A stretch of DNA of 64,000 nucleotides, taken from positions 67,312 to 131,311 of the forward strand of contig JAWVCW010000015.1 in assembly GCA_033857955.1 (NCBI GenBank). Reading direction: 5' to 3'. A program made the position numbers and the translations under genes. Under the pieces are notes generated by a model. The model did no database searches, was not told where the DNA came from, and was given only the letters and a program-made list of their open reading frames with translations. Every line of letters begins with the position of its first letter. Within the stretch, counting starts at the first letter, position 1. This DNA comes from Gaiellasilicea sp033857955. Its GTDB lineage: Bacteria; Actinomycetota; Thermoleophilia; Gaiellales; Gaiellaceae. This document shows, in pieces, positions 56,656 to 64,000 of this stretch.

Positions 56656-57273
56656 TCAGCGGTCGCTGAAGGCCAACCGCACGCCGAGCGATGTCAGCAC
56701 CGTTCCGGTGACGGCGTTCAACACGCGCCGGACAACGGAGCGCTGCAAGAGCGCGCCGACCTTGGCGACGAGCAGTGCGTAGGACGTCAGCCAGACGAGG
56801 CCCATGCCGATGAAGATTGCCGCGAGCAGCAGCGTCTCCGCAACGGCGGGGTCACCGGCGTCGACGAACTGCGGGATCAGGGTCGTGAAGACGAGCGCGA
56901 TCTTCGGGTTCAGGAGGTTCGAGAGCAGGCCCTGTCGAAACGGCGACGTCTTGCGCCGCGCCGCGCGCTCCGGTGCAGCGTCGGCCGTGCCACGACAGGC
57001 GTCGCCGAGCGCGCGCAGGCCGAGGAAGACGAGGTACGCCGCGCCGGCGAGCTTGAGCAACGTGAAGGCCGGGGCCGACGCGTGCAGGAGGGCGGCAATG
57101 CCGAGCGCGGCGGCAACGGCCCAGACGAGCAAACCGGCATTGATCCCGACCGCCGTCTCGACCGCCGCCCGCCGCCCGCGCGTGAGCCCGTTCTGGAGAA
57201 CGAGGGCCATGTCCGGCCCCGGCAGGACGACGATGACGGCGACAACGCCGACGAATCCGACTACGTTTCCCAC
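56656..57273 (-). CDS. LysE-family exporter
   Basis: GTG 57273 gives 205 residues with six hydrophobic segments. The family motifs are VVLPGPDMALVLQNGLTRGR, GINAGLLVWAVAAALGIAAL, LKLAGAAYLVFLGLRAL and FRQGLLSNLLNPKIALVFTT. LysE-type proteins export amino acids or homoserine lactones; the substrate is unknown. It overlaps the MFS gene upstream by 13 bp, so the two are co-transcribed. Confidence 0.92.
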   Translation of the reverse strand: MGNVVGFVGVVAVIVVLPGPDMALVLQNGLTRGRRAAVETAVGINAGLLVWAVAAALGIAALLHASAPAFTLLKLAGAAYLVFLGLRALGDACRGTADAAPERAARRKTSPFRQGLLSNLLNPKIALVFTTLIPQFVDAGDPAVAETLLLAAIFIGMGLVWLTSYALLVAKVGALLQRSVVRRVLNAVTGTVLTSLGVRLAFSDR

Positions 57274-58529
57274 CTCTCGGATCGTACGCGGTGGACGAGA
57301 AGGATCGTGAGCCCAAACAGCGCAGCGCTCGTCACGAGCGCCACGGAAAGACCCGCGAGCCCGGCGACGACGGCGATGCCGAACCCGCAGACGATCTCCC
57401 CCAGGTACTCGGCTTGAGCGAGGAAGGAGTGCACGGTCGCTCGAACGTCGCCACTCGTCTGCCGGTTCACCCAGATGGTGCCGAGAGTGCGCGTCAACGG
57501 CTTCGCGATCCCCGAGACGAGCAGCACGGCCGCACTGGCGGTCACTCCCTCGGGCGCACCCGCGAGGGCGACGAGACCGGCCGCGCCGGCCGCACAGGCG
57601 ACGACATAGCCGCGCCGCGCTGTTCGCACGCCATCGATGTGGGACTCGACGATGCGCAAGGCGCCCGCACCCACGAGCAGCGTGAGGACGCCCAGGGCGG
57701 TGAACCAGACGACGGGATCCGAGGGAAGCCCGAGGTCGACAAGCTGCTTGGCCTGGAGTCGACCTGACGCGTCGCCGGCACCGTTGACCAGAAACGTCGC
57801 CGCGAACACGACAACGATCGCGCGGCTGCGACGTACGAGCGTCGATCCGCGCACGAGGATCGCCCATGACGCCGACCATCGCCTCGTGGCCGTGGGTACG
57901 AATCGCTGCTCGCGGAAGCGGAACACCACGTAGAGGGCGAGCAGCAGCATGGCGGCTCCGGCGAGCACCATCGCCGTGCTCCGTTGCGTCAGCGAAGCGA
58001 GGGCGCCGACGCCCACGAGGCCGGCCGCTGCGCCGGTCAGCTGGGCTCGCCCCGATCGCATCAGCACAGCGGAGATGCGCGCCGGCCCATCGAGCTCGTC
58101 GGTGATCCACGCGACGTCCGCGCCGCTGGCGAACGTCCACGACAGCCCCCACACCATCTGCGTCGCGACCAGCAACTCGAAGTCGGTCACGAGGCCCGTC
58201 GCGATCATCGCGGTGCCCATGAGAACGTGGGAGACGACCAGCGACCACTTCCGGCTGATCGTGTCGGCGACGACGCCGGCCGGGATCTCGAACACGAGCG
58301 CGACGACCCCCTGCGCCACCCCGATCAGGACGAGCTGGGACGGCGACAGGTCTGCGTCGACGACCAGATAGACACTCGTCACCAGCCACCAGCCGTTGTG
58401 GAGCACGGCCCGCCACCAGATCCACCTCGAGAAGACCGCAGCGAGGTCGGGGCCGGCGCTGCCGGTGAGTGTTGTCTTAGCGGCGTCTACAAGTGCCGCG
58501 ATCCCCAAGTTCAGCGGTTTCCGCCACAT
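57261..58529 (-). CDS. Major facilitator superfamily transporter
   Basis: The 422-residue product has twelve helices, with the loop IPAGVVADTISRKWSLVVSH after helix 2 and a central basic loop (FREQRFVPTATRRWSASWAI). WGLSWTFASGADVAWITDEL is typical of an MFS subgroup annotated as drug-efflux-like. The N-terminus carries about 40 non-membrane residues (MWRKPLNLGIAALVDAAKTT). It overlaps the LysE gene by 13 bp. The substrate is unknown. Confidence 0.88.
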   Translation of the reverse strand: MWRKPLNLGIAALVDAAKTTLTGSAGPDLAAVFSRWIWWRAVLHNGWWLVTSVYLVVDADLSPSQLVLIGVAQGVVALVFEIPAGVVADTISRKWSLVVSHVLMGTAMIATGLVTDFELLVATQMVWGLSWTFASGADVAWITDELDGPARISAVLMRSGRAQLTGAAAGLVGVGALASLTQRSTAMVLAGAAMLLLALYVVFRFREQRFVPTATRRWSASWAILVRGSTLVRRSRAIVVVFAATFLVNGAGDASGRLQAKQLVDLGLPSDPVVWFTALGVLTLLVGAGALRIVESHIDGVRTARRGYVVACAAGAAGLVALAGAPEGVTASAAVLLVSGIAKPLTRTLGTIWVNRQTSGDVRATVHSFLAQAEYLGEIVCGFGIAVVAGLAGLSVALVTSAALFGLTILLVHRVRSERWET

Positions 58530-58675
58530 GCGTCATATCCTCCGAATAGGTCAAAAAGCCCTTCGCGATGGACATGACTGCTGCGCGCATCTCCGCTCCT
58601 TGGTGGATCGGCGCCACGGTGTTACCCGGGGGAGATCATAGGGCCTCCGGCGCCGCGCCTCGGTAGCCTCGGCGC

Positions 58676-59614
58676 GTGCAGGCCCGCCTCCTCTCGCCTC
58701 GGACGGTGCGCTGGGTCGCGCCGATCCTCTACGTCGCGACGCTGAGCGGCTACATGTGGCGGGAGGGCATCCCGGTGGGACGCGAGCGGCTGTTCCTCTG
58801 GATCGTGCTCGGCCTGCTCGCGGTCTCGACCACGAATCTCCTGGGCTGGGCGCGCGGCGTACTCTTCGAATGGCTGCCGCTCGCGCTCGTGCTCGCGGCC
58901 TACGACCTGCTTCGCGGCCACGCCGACGGTCTGCTCTTCTCGGCCTGGTATCGGCCGCAACTCGAGGCCGATTCCTTTCTCTTCGGCGGCACGGTCCCCA
59001 CGGTCTGGCTGCAGGATCGGCTCTGGCACGGTTCGTCGAACCTGCGCTGGTACGACTACGCGTCCTGGGCCGTCTACGTGAGTTACTTCCTCGCGACGTA
59101 CCTGATCGCCGCGCTCCTCTGGTTCTTCGCCCGTGAGCGCTTTCGGCGGTATGTCGCCTCTGTCGCGCTCCTCGCGGGGATGGCATTCGCCACGTTCGCG
59201 CTCGTTCCCGCTGCGCCTCCGTGGCTCGCCAGCCGGGAGGGCGAGCTCGACCGGACGACGCGTCTGATCGGTCCGATCTCCGGCCACATCCCGTTCCTCT
59301 CCTTTTCGTTCGAGGACCTGTTCGAGCGCGGATGGGACTACTCCAATCCGGTCGCGGCCGTGCCGTCGCTGCACGCGGCCTACACCCTGCTGATCACGCT
59401 GTCTCTCTGGCGCGCGGCACGATGGACCTGGGCTCGTGCCCTGCTGGCGCTCTACCCACTGGCGATGGCGTTCGCGCTCGTCTACTCCGCCGAGCACTAC
59501 GTCGTCGACATTCTCCTCGGCTGGGCGTACACACTCATAGCGGTCTGGATCGTGAGCCGCGCGGCAGGCTGGTTAGCTGGCCGCAGCAGCGTCGCGCCTG
59601 CGCGCGAGCTGTGA
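58676..59614 (+). CDS. PAP2-family membrane phosphatase/phosphotransferase
   Basis: GTG 58676 opens 312 residues with about seven helices. The PAP2 motifs are late: AAVPSLHAAYTLLITLSLWR (PSxH) and LVYSAEHYVVDILLGWAYTL (SxxHxxxD). The KxxxxxxRP motif 1 is replaced, and the layout matches the inositolphosphorylceramide-synthase-like/AUR1-type PAP2 group of actinobacteria, which works on membrane lipids or polyprenyl-linked sugars. Its 3' end overlaps the convergent ABC permease gene by 42 bp. Confidence 0.88.
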   Translation: MQARLLSPRTVRWVAPILYVATLSGYMWREGIPVGRERLFLWIVLGLLAVSTTNLLGWARGVLFEWLPLALVLAAYDLLRGHADGLLFSAWYRPQLEADSFLFGGTVPTVWLQDRLWHGSSNLRWYDYASWAVYVSYFLATYLIAALLWFFARERFRRYVASVALLAGMAFATFALVPAAPPWLASREGELDRTTRLIGPISGHIPFLSFSFEDLFERGWDYSNPVAAVPSLHAAYTLLITLSLWRAARWTWARALLALYPLAMAFALVYSAEHYVVDILLGWAYTLIAVWIVSRAAGWLAGRSSVAPAREL

Positions 59615-60541
59615 CAGCGCCACCGCGAGCACGAGCGCGCCGCCGTAAAAGAGCTGCTGGACAAACGTCTGAACGCCCAGCAGCTGCAGGCCCGTGATGC
59701 CGGTGACGAGGAAGTAGACCGCAGCGATCGAGCCGAGCGGGTTGAAGCGGCCGGGCATGATCGTCGTGGCGCCGAGGAACGCCGCGGCGAACGCGGGCAA
59801 CAGGAAGCTGAGACTCGAGGTCGGGTCGGCAGAGCCGAGCGTGCCGGCGTAGAGGACGCCCGCCAGGGCGCTGATCACACCCGAAACGACGAATGCGCCC
59901 CACCGCAGCCGCCGCACGCGGATGCCGCTCAACCGCGCGACGCTGCGGCCGCGTCCGACGAAGAGCAGCCTCCGCCCCACCGGCATGAACTCGAAGACGT
60001 AGAACATGATCAGCCCGACCGCGATGCCGTAGTAGAAGGCGAGCGGGATCCCGAGGAGCTGCTTGACGACGACGTAGTCGATCAGGTCGATCGAGACGCC
60101 GCTGATCGTCTGCGAGTTGCTGATCCAGAGGATCACGCCGGCGATGAACGTCGACGTGCCGAGAGTGACGATCAGCGAGTCGATCCCGAGTAGGACGATG
60201 ATCGCGCCGTTGATCACGCCCACCAGCAGGCCGATCACGAGCGCGGCGGCGATCGACATCCCGATCGGCCAGCCGTGGTTGACGTTGAGAATCGCCAGGC
60301 TCATGCAGGAGAGGCCCATCGTCGCCGCAACGGATAGGTCGTAGTCGCCGGCGATCAAGGGAGGCAGGAGCGCGAGGGTCAGGACGACGAGGATCGCCTG
60401 CGACCCGAAGATGGTCGAGAAGTTCGCGGTCGTCAGGAACGTGTCCGGCCGGAGGATCCCGAAGACGACGACGACGACGCCCCAGACGGCGAGCAGCGCG
60501 TAGCGCTCGAGCAGATCTGCCGCGAGGGAGCGCGACTTCAT
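59573..60541 (-). CDS. Ribose-type ABC transporter permease
   Basis: ATG 60541 overlaps the ATPase stop (ATGA). The 322-residue product has about nine helices and the BPD-transp-2/RbsC blocks LTLALLPPLIAGDYDLSVAA, VINGAIIVLLGIDSLIVTLG and AAAFLGATTIMPGRFNPLGS. It forms the membrane pore of a CUT2-type importer. Only one permease gene is seen; such permeases homodimerise. Confidence 0.93.
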   Translation of the reverse strand: MKSRSLAADLLERYALLAVWGVVVVVFGILRPDTFLTTANFSTIFGSQAILVVLTLALLPPLIAGDYDLSVAATMGLSCMSLAILNVNHGWPIGMSIAAALVIGLLVGVINGAIIVLLGIDSLIVTLGTSTFIAGVILWISNSQTISGVSIDLIDYVVVKQLLGIPLAFYYGIAVGLIMFYVFEFMPVGRRLLFVGRGRSVARLSGIRVRRLRWGAFVVSGVISALAGVLYAGTLGSADPTSSLSFLLPAFAAAFLGATTIMPGRFNPLGSIAAVYFLVTGITGLQLLGVQTFVQQLFYGGALVLAVALSQLARRRDAAAAS

Positions 60542-62100
60542 GCGACCACGCCGGCGACCTCGGCCGCCATCGCCGCATAGCTCTGCTCGATGATCCGTTC
60601 CTTCGTCACGTCCTCGCCGACGAGCTCCCGCCAGACACGGCCCCGGCCGAAGACGATCACGCGGTCGCAAAGGAGCGAGAGCTGCTCGTAGTCGCTACTC
60701 GCGCAGAGCACGTGCATGCCGCGCTCCTCGACCGCGGTGCGGATGAGCCCGAAGATCTGCTGCCGTGCTCCGACGTCCACGCCCTGCGTCGGCTCGTCCA
60801 GAAGCAGGAGCCGCGGCTCGGTCTGAAACCATTTCGCGAGCAGCGCCTTCTGCTGGTTGCCGCCCGAGAGCGCGCCGTACGGCAGCGACGGGTCGTTCGG
60901 ACGCACGTCGAATTCCTGCATCAGCGCCCGTGTCTCCCGCCGCATCCGCCGCAGCTCGAGCGAGACCCCGTTGAAGTAGCGGTCGAGAACGGCGAGAGCC
61001 AGGTTCTCGACCACCGGCAACGACCCGACGCTCCCGTCGTTCTTCCGGTCGGCGGGGATGAGCGCGATCGCGGACCGCGTGGCCACCGGCGGCGTCAGCC
61101 GCGTCAGATCGATCTCGTTGCCGTCGAGCTCGAGCCGGCCGGCTCGAGCCGATCGTGCACCGTAGAGCAGGTGCGCGACCTCCTCGAAGCCGGAGCCGAT
61201 CAGGCCGGTCAGCCCGACGATCTCGCCGTCGTGCATCTGGAAGGAGACGTCGTTCACGATCGAGCCGGTCAGCCCCTCGACCGAGACACCGACCTTCCGC
61301 TCGGTCATGTCGGCATGCTCGACGTCGCCGAGCTTCGCAAGCTGGCGGCCGATAATCATCTCGACGAACGTCGTCTCGCTCGTCTCACGGGTGCCGACCG
61401 TGCCGACGAGCGCGCCGTCGCGCAGGACGGTGACGCGGTCGGTGATCTCCCGCACCTCGTCGAGGTCGTGCGAGACGAAGAGGACGCTCGCGCCGGCCGC
61501 AGCCGCGTCGCGGACGAGGGAAAACAGCACCTCGATCCCCTCTCGCGGCAGAAAGACCGTCGGCTCGTCGAGCACGAGCACGCCCTGACCCGTGCCGACC
61601 CCGCGGATCTCCTCGATCGCGCGAACGATCGCGAGCAGCGCCCGCTCGACCGGCTTCAGGTCGGCGACGATCGCGGTTGGGTCGATCCGCAGGCCGTACT
61701 GGTCGAACGTCTCGCGTGCCCGCCTCCGCTCACGCCGCCAGGAGATCCCGAAGCGCGAGCGCGAGGAGGCGAGTTCCGCCACGCGGAGGTTCTCGAGCAC
61801 GCTGAGCGACTCGATCAGCCCCAGGTCCTGGTGCACGAAGCTGAGCCCGAGCTGGCGGAACTGCCCCGGAGCGAGCGGCAGCCGGACGGGTTCGCCGTCG
61901 ATCAGCAGCTCGCCCCCGTCCGGGTCGTGGAAGCCGGCGAGGACCTTGATCAGCGTCGACTTGCCGGAGCCGTTCTCCCCGAGGAGGCCATGGACCTCCC
62001 CGGGGAGCAAGCTCAGGTCGACTCCGCGAAGCGCCTGCGTCCCGCCGAAGCTCTTCGACAGGTTGCGCAGCTCGAGCCGCGGCGGTGCGACCTCCTCCAC
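60538..62100 (-). CDS. Ribose-type ABC transporter ATPase (two nucleotide-binding domains)
   Basis: GTG 62100 gives 520 residues. NBD1 has Walker A GLLGENGSGKSTLIKVLAGF and Walker B GVLVLDEPTVFLPREG. NBD2 has LIGSGFEEVAHLLYG, signature LSGGNQQKALLAKWF and Walker B LLLLDEPTQGVDVGARQQI. NBD2 lacks a standard Walker A lysine, as in RbsA/MglA. The signature in NBD1 is altered (ADLKPVERALLAIVRAI), also usual in this family. It powers the importer whose other parts flank it. Confidence 0.93.
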   Translation of the reverse strand: MEEVAPPRLELRNLSKSFGGTQALRGVDLSLLPGEVHGLLGENGSGKSTLIKVLAGFHDPDGGELLIDGEPVRLPLAPGQFRQLGLSFVHQDLGLIESLSVLENLRVAELASSRSRFGISWRRERRRARETFDQYGLRIDPTAIVADLKPVERALLAIVRAIEEIRGVGTGQGVLVLDEPTVFLPREGIEVLFSLVRDAAAAGASVLFVSHDLDEVREITDRVTVLRDGALVGTVGTRETSETTFVEMIIGRQLAKLGDVEHADMTERKVGVSVEGLTGSIVNDVSFQMHDGEIVGLTGLIGSGFEEVAHLLYGARSARAGRLELDGNEIDLTRLTPPVATRSAIALIPADRKNDGSVGSLPVVENLALAVLDRYFNGVSLELRRMRRETRALMQEFDVRPNDPSLPYGALSGGNQQKALLAKWFQTEPRLLLLDEPTQGVDVGARQQIFGLIRTAVEERGMHVLCASSDYEQLSLLCDRVIVFGRGRVWRELVGEDVTKERIIEQSYAAMAAEVAGVVA

Positions 62101-62102
62101 CG

Positions 62103-63212
62103 CTACTGCAGGCCCCAGAGCTTGCGGTAGCCGCTGACGTATGTCGTGCCCCAGCCCGAGGCGAACTTCGGGCCGGCCTGACCGATGTTCGTCTTGTCGA
62201 AGACGCGCACAGGTACGCGGGCGTTCTTCACGGGCTTGAGGCCGCCCATGATCCGCATCGACTGGTCCGCGATCGCAAAGCCGATCCACTCGAGGTTCTC
62301 GCCGACGTTCATCGTGACGATGTCGCCCTGCTTGACCATCTTCAGGATCTCGGGCGTCCCGTTGAACGTCGAGATCTTCACCCGGCCGGTGCGACCTGCG
62401 GCGCGGATCGCCGCGGCCGCGAACGGCACCTCGGCGCTGTCGTAGAGAGCGATCACGTAGTTGATCCCCGGGTCGCCTGTGAGGGCCGCCTGGACGTTCG
62501 GCTGGATCTTCGTCGCGACGTCGGCGATCGTCACGTCCGTGAACTTCAGCTTGCAGCTCGCGCAGTACTTGCGGAACTCCTCGCGGATGCCGGCCACCAT
62601 CGGCACGGTCGACTTCACCTGGTTGATCGTCACGACGAGCGCGTTCGCCTTACCCTTCGTGTCGGCGATCGCCTGGTCTGCGATCAGCTGACCGGCGATC
62701 TTGTAGGGGATGTTGACGAGACCGCCGACGTTCGGCGCGGACGGCTGGTTGTCGTCGTAGAGGTGCGCGACGATCGTCGGGATCCCCTTCGCCTTCGCCG
62801 CCTTGATCTGAGGCTGGAGGCCCGCCGGGTCGTTGCCGGCGAGGAGCACGATCGCGCTCGCCTTCTGCGCAACCGCGGCGTTCATGCCCTGTACCCACTG
62901 CGACGGCTGGCCCTGGTTCTGCCAGATCGTCACCTTCACGCCAGCAGGAGCGGTGATGCGCTTGATGTGATTCGCGATCGTCGAGACGAACGGGATCTGG
63001 CTCGACGCCGGGATGATGAAGATCGTCTTGCCGCCCGCCCTCGCCTTCGCGTTGAAAGCCGGGCCCGGCGCAACGAACTTCGGCACCGCCTTGTGCTTGT
63101 TCAGGTTCGCCTGTGCTCCTGTCCATGACGCCGTGGGCGCTGCCACGCCGGCGGCGATCGCCACCGCCGCCACTGCAATCGCGGCGATGAGAATCGAGAC
63201 CCGTTGTTTCAT
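62103..63212 (-). CDS. Sugar-type ABC transporter substrate-binding protein
   Basis: ATG 63212 (GGAGGG upstream) opens 369 residues with a signal peptide (MKQRVSILIAAIAVAAVAIA). The periplasmic-binding-protein type I fold is evident from GKTIFIIPASSQIPFVSTIA, ASAIVLLAGNDPAGLQPQIK, INYVIALYDSAEVPFAAAAI and IVTMNVGENLEWIGFAIADQ. The ligand is unknown; linkage to a hydantoinase-B gene suggests something other than a simple pentose. No lipobox is seen, so it may be held at the surface otherwise. Confidence 0.92.
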   Translation of the reverse strand: MKQRVSILIAAIAVAAVAIAAGVAAPTASWTGAQANLNKHKAVPKFVAPGPAFNAKARAGGKTIFIIPASSQIPFVSTIANHIKRITAPAGVKVTIWQNQGQPSQWVQGMNAAVAQKASAIVLLAGNDPAGLQPQIKAAKAKGIPTIVAHLYDDNQPSAPNVGGLVNIPYKIAGQLIADQAIADTKGKANALVVTINQVKSTVPMVAGIREEFRKYCASCKLKFTDVTIADVATKIQPNVQAALTGDPGINYVIALYDSAEVPFAAAAIRAAGRTGRVKISTFNGTPEILKMVKQGDIVTMNVGENLEWIGFAIADQSMRIMGGLKPVKNARVPVRVFDKTNIGQAGPKFASGWGTTYVSGYRKLWGLQ

Positions 63213-64000
63213 TCGTTGCCCTCCAGTCGGTAGTGCGTTCGAGCCGACTCCCGGCTCACATATCCGTCGATCACGTCTTCCTGGACCGCCTTGCGGTCCC
63301 GTTCCAGCGGGTCGCCGTAGCCGCCCCCGCACGGAGAGATCAGGCAGAGCCGATCGCCGGCCGCAGCCTTGCGGTAGGGAAACTTGGACGGCAGCTCGAG
63401 CTCGGCTTCGGTCCCCCGGTTGAGCAGGACAGCCCCCGGCGTCCCTTCCGCTCCGCCGAAGAGGCCGGGCGGCGCCGTGACTGAGCCGTCGCCCTCGAGC
63501 GAGTAGCCGGCTTCGTCGAGAAACTCGATCTCCCGGGTGCTCCCGAGGCCGCCGCGCCACCGGCCCGGTCCGCCCCGGTCCTCGAGCAGCTCGTACTGCG
63601 TCACGCGCAGCGGGAAGTGCGACTCGATGTCCTCGATCGGGTTGTTGCGGGTGTTCGCGTAGAGCGTGTCGACGGCGTCGAGCCCGTCCTTGCCGTAGCG
63701 CCCGCCGTACGAGCCCTCCTGGATGTCCATGTAGACCCAGTGCTGGCCGTCGCGGAAGCCCGAGTAGGCGACCACCTTGAGGTTGCCGACGCCCGCCGCC
63801 ACGCCTTCGGGCAGGATCGGCGCCATCGCCCGCATCAGCACGTCGGCGATGATGTTGCCCGAGCAGAAGCGCGCGATCGTCGGCGCCGGGAAGCGCGGGT
63901 TGGCGATCGTGCCCTCCGGGGCGCTGATGGTCACCGGCCTGAACAGCCCGGCGTTGGTGGCCACAGCGTCGTGGCGCGCGGTGTCCAGCAGCAGCGAGCG
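63209..64000 (-). CDS. Hydantoinase B/oxoprolinase family protein (partial)
   Basis: The minus frame is open from the window edge to 63209 and encodes the C-terminal 263 residues of a HyuB-type subunit. Blocks include ADVLMRAMAPILPEGVAAGV, YMDIQEGSYGGRYGKDGLDA, VDTLYANTRNNPIEDIESHF and GAVLLNRGTEAELELPSKFP. HyuA/HyuB enzymes hydrolyse hydantoins or 5-oxoproline with ATP. It overlaps the start of the substrate-binding gene by 4 bp, so transport and hydrolysis are co-expressed. The 5' part lies outside the window. Confidence 0.92.
   Translation of the reverse strand, partial: RSLLLDTARHDAVATNAGLFRPVTISAPEGTIANPRFPAPTIARFCSGNIIADVLMRAMAPILPEGVAAGVGNLKVVAYSGFRDGQHWVYMDIQEGSYGGRYGKDGLDAVDTLYANTRNNPIEDIESHFPLRVTQYELLEDRGGPGRWRGGLGSTREIEFLDEAGYSLEGDGSVTAPPGLFGGAEGTPGAVLLNRGTEAELELPSKFPYRKAAAGDRLCLISPCGGGYGDPLERDRKAVQEDVIDGYVSRESARTHYRLEGNE

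Noticed and set aside
58622..59497. A 291-codon minus-strand frame over the PAP2 gene
   Set aside because: It is antisense to a gene with clear PAP2 motifs; the product is low-complexity Arg/Glu/Gly.

Overview
The window is GC-rich chromosomal DNA (roughly 70% GC by eye) with short intergenic gaps, many GTG starts and strongly GC-biased third positions. Gene content (ruvCAB, pdxS/pdxT, yebC, a Tad pilus operon, several secreted repeat proteins, no outer-membrane secretin) fits a Gram-positive actinobacterium. A deep-branching lineage such as Thermoleophilia is my inference from the style of the secreted and Tad proteins; no rRNA is present to settle it. I see no integrase, transposase, phage structural gene, plasmid origin or CRISPR array.

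Layout. 1-5712: partial recJ, small unknown genes, a decayed helicase tail and the ruvCAB operon, with hairpin and palindrome repeats between. 5793-11133: a frameshifted FHA-HTH gene, a series of short paralogous peptides, a membrane M50 metalloprotease with a PqqD-like front end and two exported proteins. 11149-16061: a pilus-type VWA protein, yebC, pdxT, a membrane protein, repeats and pdxS. 16315-24883: a leftward Tad (Flp) pilus operon: two Flp pilins, TadE, CpaB, TadZ, TadA, a VWA-TadB fusion, TadC and a long coiled-coil protein. 25258-29388: a LAS-type peptidase, a DUF192 protein, small genes, a collagen-like protein and a tRNA with anticodon CAT. 29463-37988: YjbQ, then a putrescine/GABA-type catabolic block (SDR, aldehyde dehydrogenase, gamma-glutamyl-GABA hydrolase, glutamine-synthetase-like ligase, permease), an MFS transporter and a second SDR. 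38160-38790: two tandem copies of a structured noncoding RNA. 38820-58529: mixed housekeeping, transport and secreted proteins. 58676-64000: a PAP2 protein, then a ribose-type ABC importer overlapping a partial hydantoinase-B gene.

The strongest candidate for an undescribed system is 6456-11133. Four near-identical 66-67 residue peptides, one divergent relative with the same leader motif and one further peptide sharing the Asn/Ala-rich core precede an integral-membrane M50 protease. The protease is translationally coupled to an exported protein with two CxxC motifs and to a lipoprotein. This has the logic of a precursor-peptide/protease/export locus, but no modification enzyme, no ABC exporter and no Cys in the precursors, so it matches no RiPP class that I know.

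The second candidate is the tandem RNA pair at 38.2-38.8 kb. Both copies have a sigma-A-like promoter with the same 17-nt spacing, a conserved upstream dyad, covarying helices and a long 3' hairpin. The hairpin is followed by a tail motif (AAGAYCCCTGAAG) that recurs beside hairpins near ruvB and at 16.26 kb.
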